Shown: one piece after another, positions 63,826 through 64,000 of the stretch
Layout of the letters: each line of letters starts with the position of its first letter
Position numbering within the stretch: position 1 is the first letter of the stretch
From: Vespa crabro
Taxonomy: Eukaryota; Arthropoda; Insecta; Hymenoptera; Vespidae
Direction of reading: 5' to 3'
Assembly (NCBI RefSeq): GCF_910589235.1
Contig: NC_060973.1
Coordinates: forward strand, 3,967,501 to 4,031,500
Length of the DNA: 64,000 bases
Program-made: the position numbers and the translations under genes
The notes under the pieces: generated by a model
The model's database searches: none
Told to the model about the DNA's origin: nothing
The model's input: the letters and a program-made list of their open reading frames with translations, nothing else

Positions 63826-64000
63826 AAAGAAAAAAAGAAGAAAAAATTGATTTTTTATCAATTTTTAAAAATATGTTGAAACGAAATATTAAAAGAATAT
63901 AGAAAGACAAATTGTTTCGAAATTGTAATAGAAATCTTTTCGATAAGCTATGTTAAGTTCTAGTACAAGGTCCTCCTACGTGAAACGTGTATTTTTACTT

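Overview
The window is AT-rich eukaryotic DNA dense in microsatellites ((TA)n, (GA)n/(CT)n, (AAT)n). Intron-containing genes, GT-AG splice sites, mariner-type terminal repeats and long simple repeats point to an insect, most likely a hymenopteran such as a wasp or ant. This is inference from composition and gene content; no species marker was identified. There are no bacterial operons, rRNA genes, recognisable tRNA genes or CRISPR arrays.

Four genes can be rebuilt exon by exon in the cluster from about 24.4 to 34.7 kb: an ABHD8-like alpha/beta-hydrolase (+), CCDC124 (-, tail-to-tail with ABHD8), a C15orf40/UPF0235 protein (+, head-to-head with CCDC124 across 228 bp) and an alpha-arrestin (-, tail-to-tail with C15orf40). 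A fifth gene, at 15.6-16.8 kb on the minus strand, encodes an unrecognised secreted protein rich in cysteine and glycine, in three exons behind a TATA box. A sixth locus begins at 38,948 (+) with a 24-codon exon starting MGCNTSKES, a classic N-myristoylation/palmitoylation signal. None of its other exons was found in the remaining 25 kb, so that region is probably its first intron, perhaps with a second, TATA-driven noncoding first exon at 52.88-53.04 kb.

Layout. 1-14 kb is gene-poor. It holds tandem repeats, a roughly 640 bp tandem array carrying small palindromes with paired base changes in both arms (3.4-5.4 kb), two 102 bp direct repeats 1.8 kb apart, and a promoter-like island with a CRE near 10.45 kb. 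15.6-16.9 kb is the secreted-protein gene. 17-24.4 kb is repeat-rich, with a CpG-rich promoter and first exon at 20.55-20.84 kb that may serve ABHD8. 24.4-34.7 kb is the compact gene cluster. 35-39 kb holds candidate promoters and mariner-like MITE insertions. 39-64 kb looks intronic or intergenic, with very long microsatellites.

The observations most worth checking are the apparent loss of the nucleophile serine in the ABHD8 homologue (Asn in the elbow motif), its large acidic linker, the orphan Cys/Gly-rich secreted gene, the palindrome family with paired changes, and the long inverted repeats built around (TA)n tracts.
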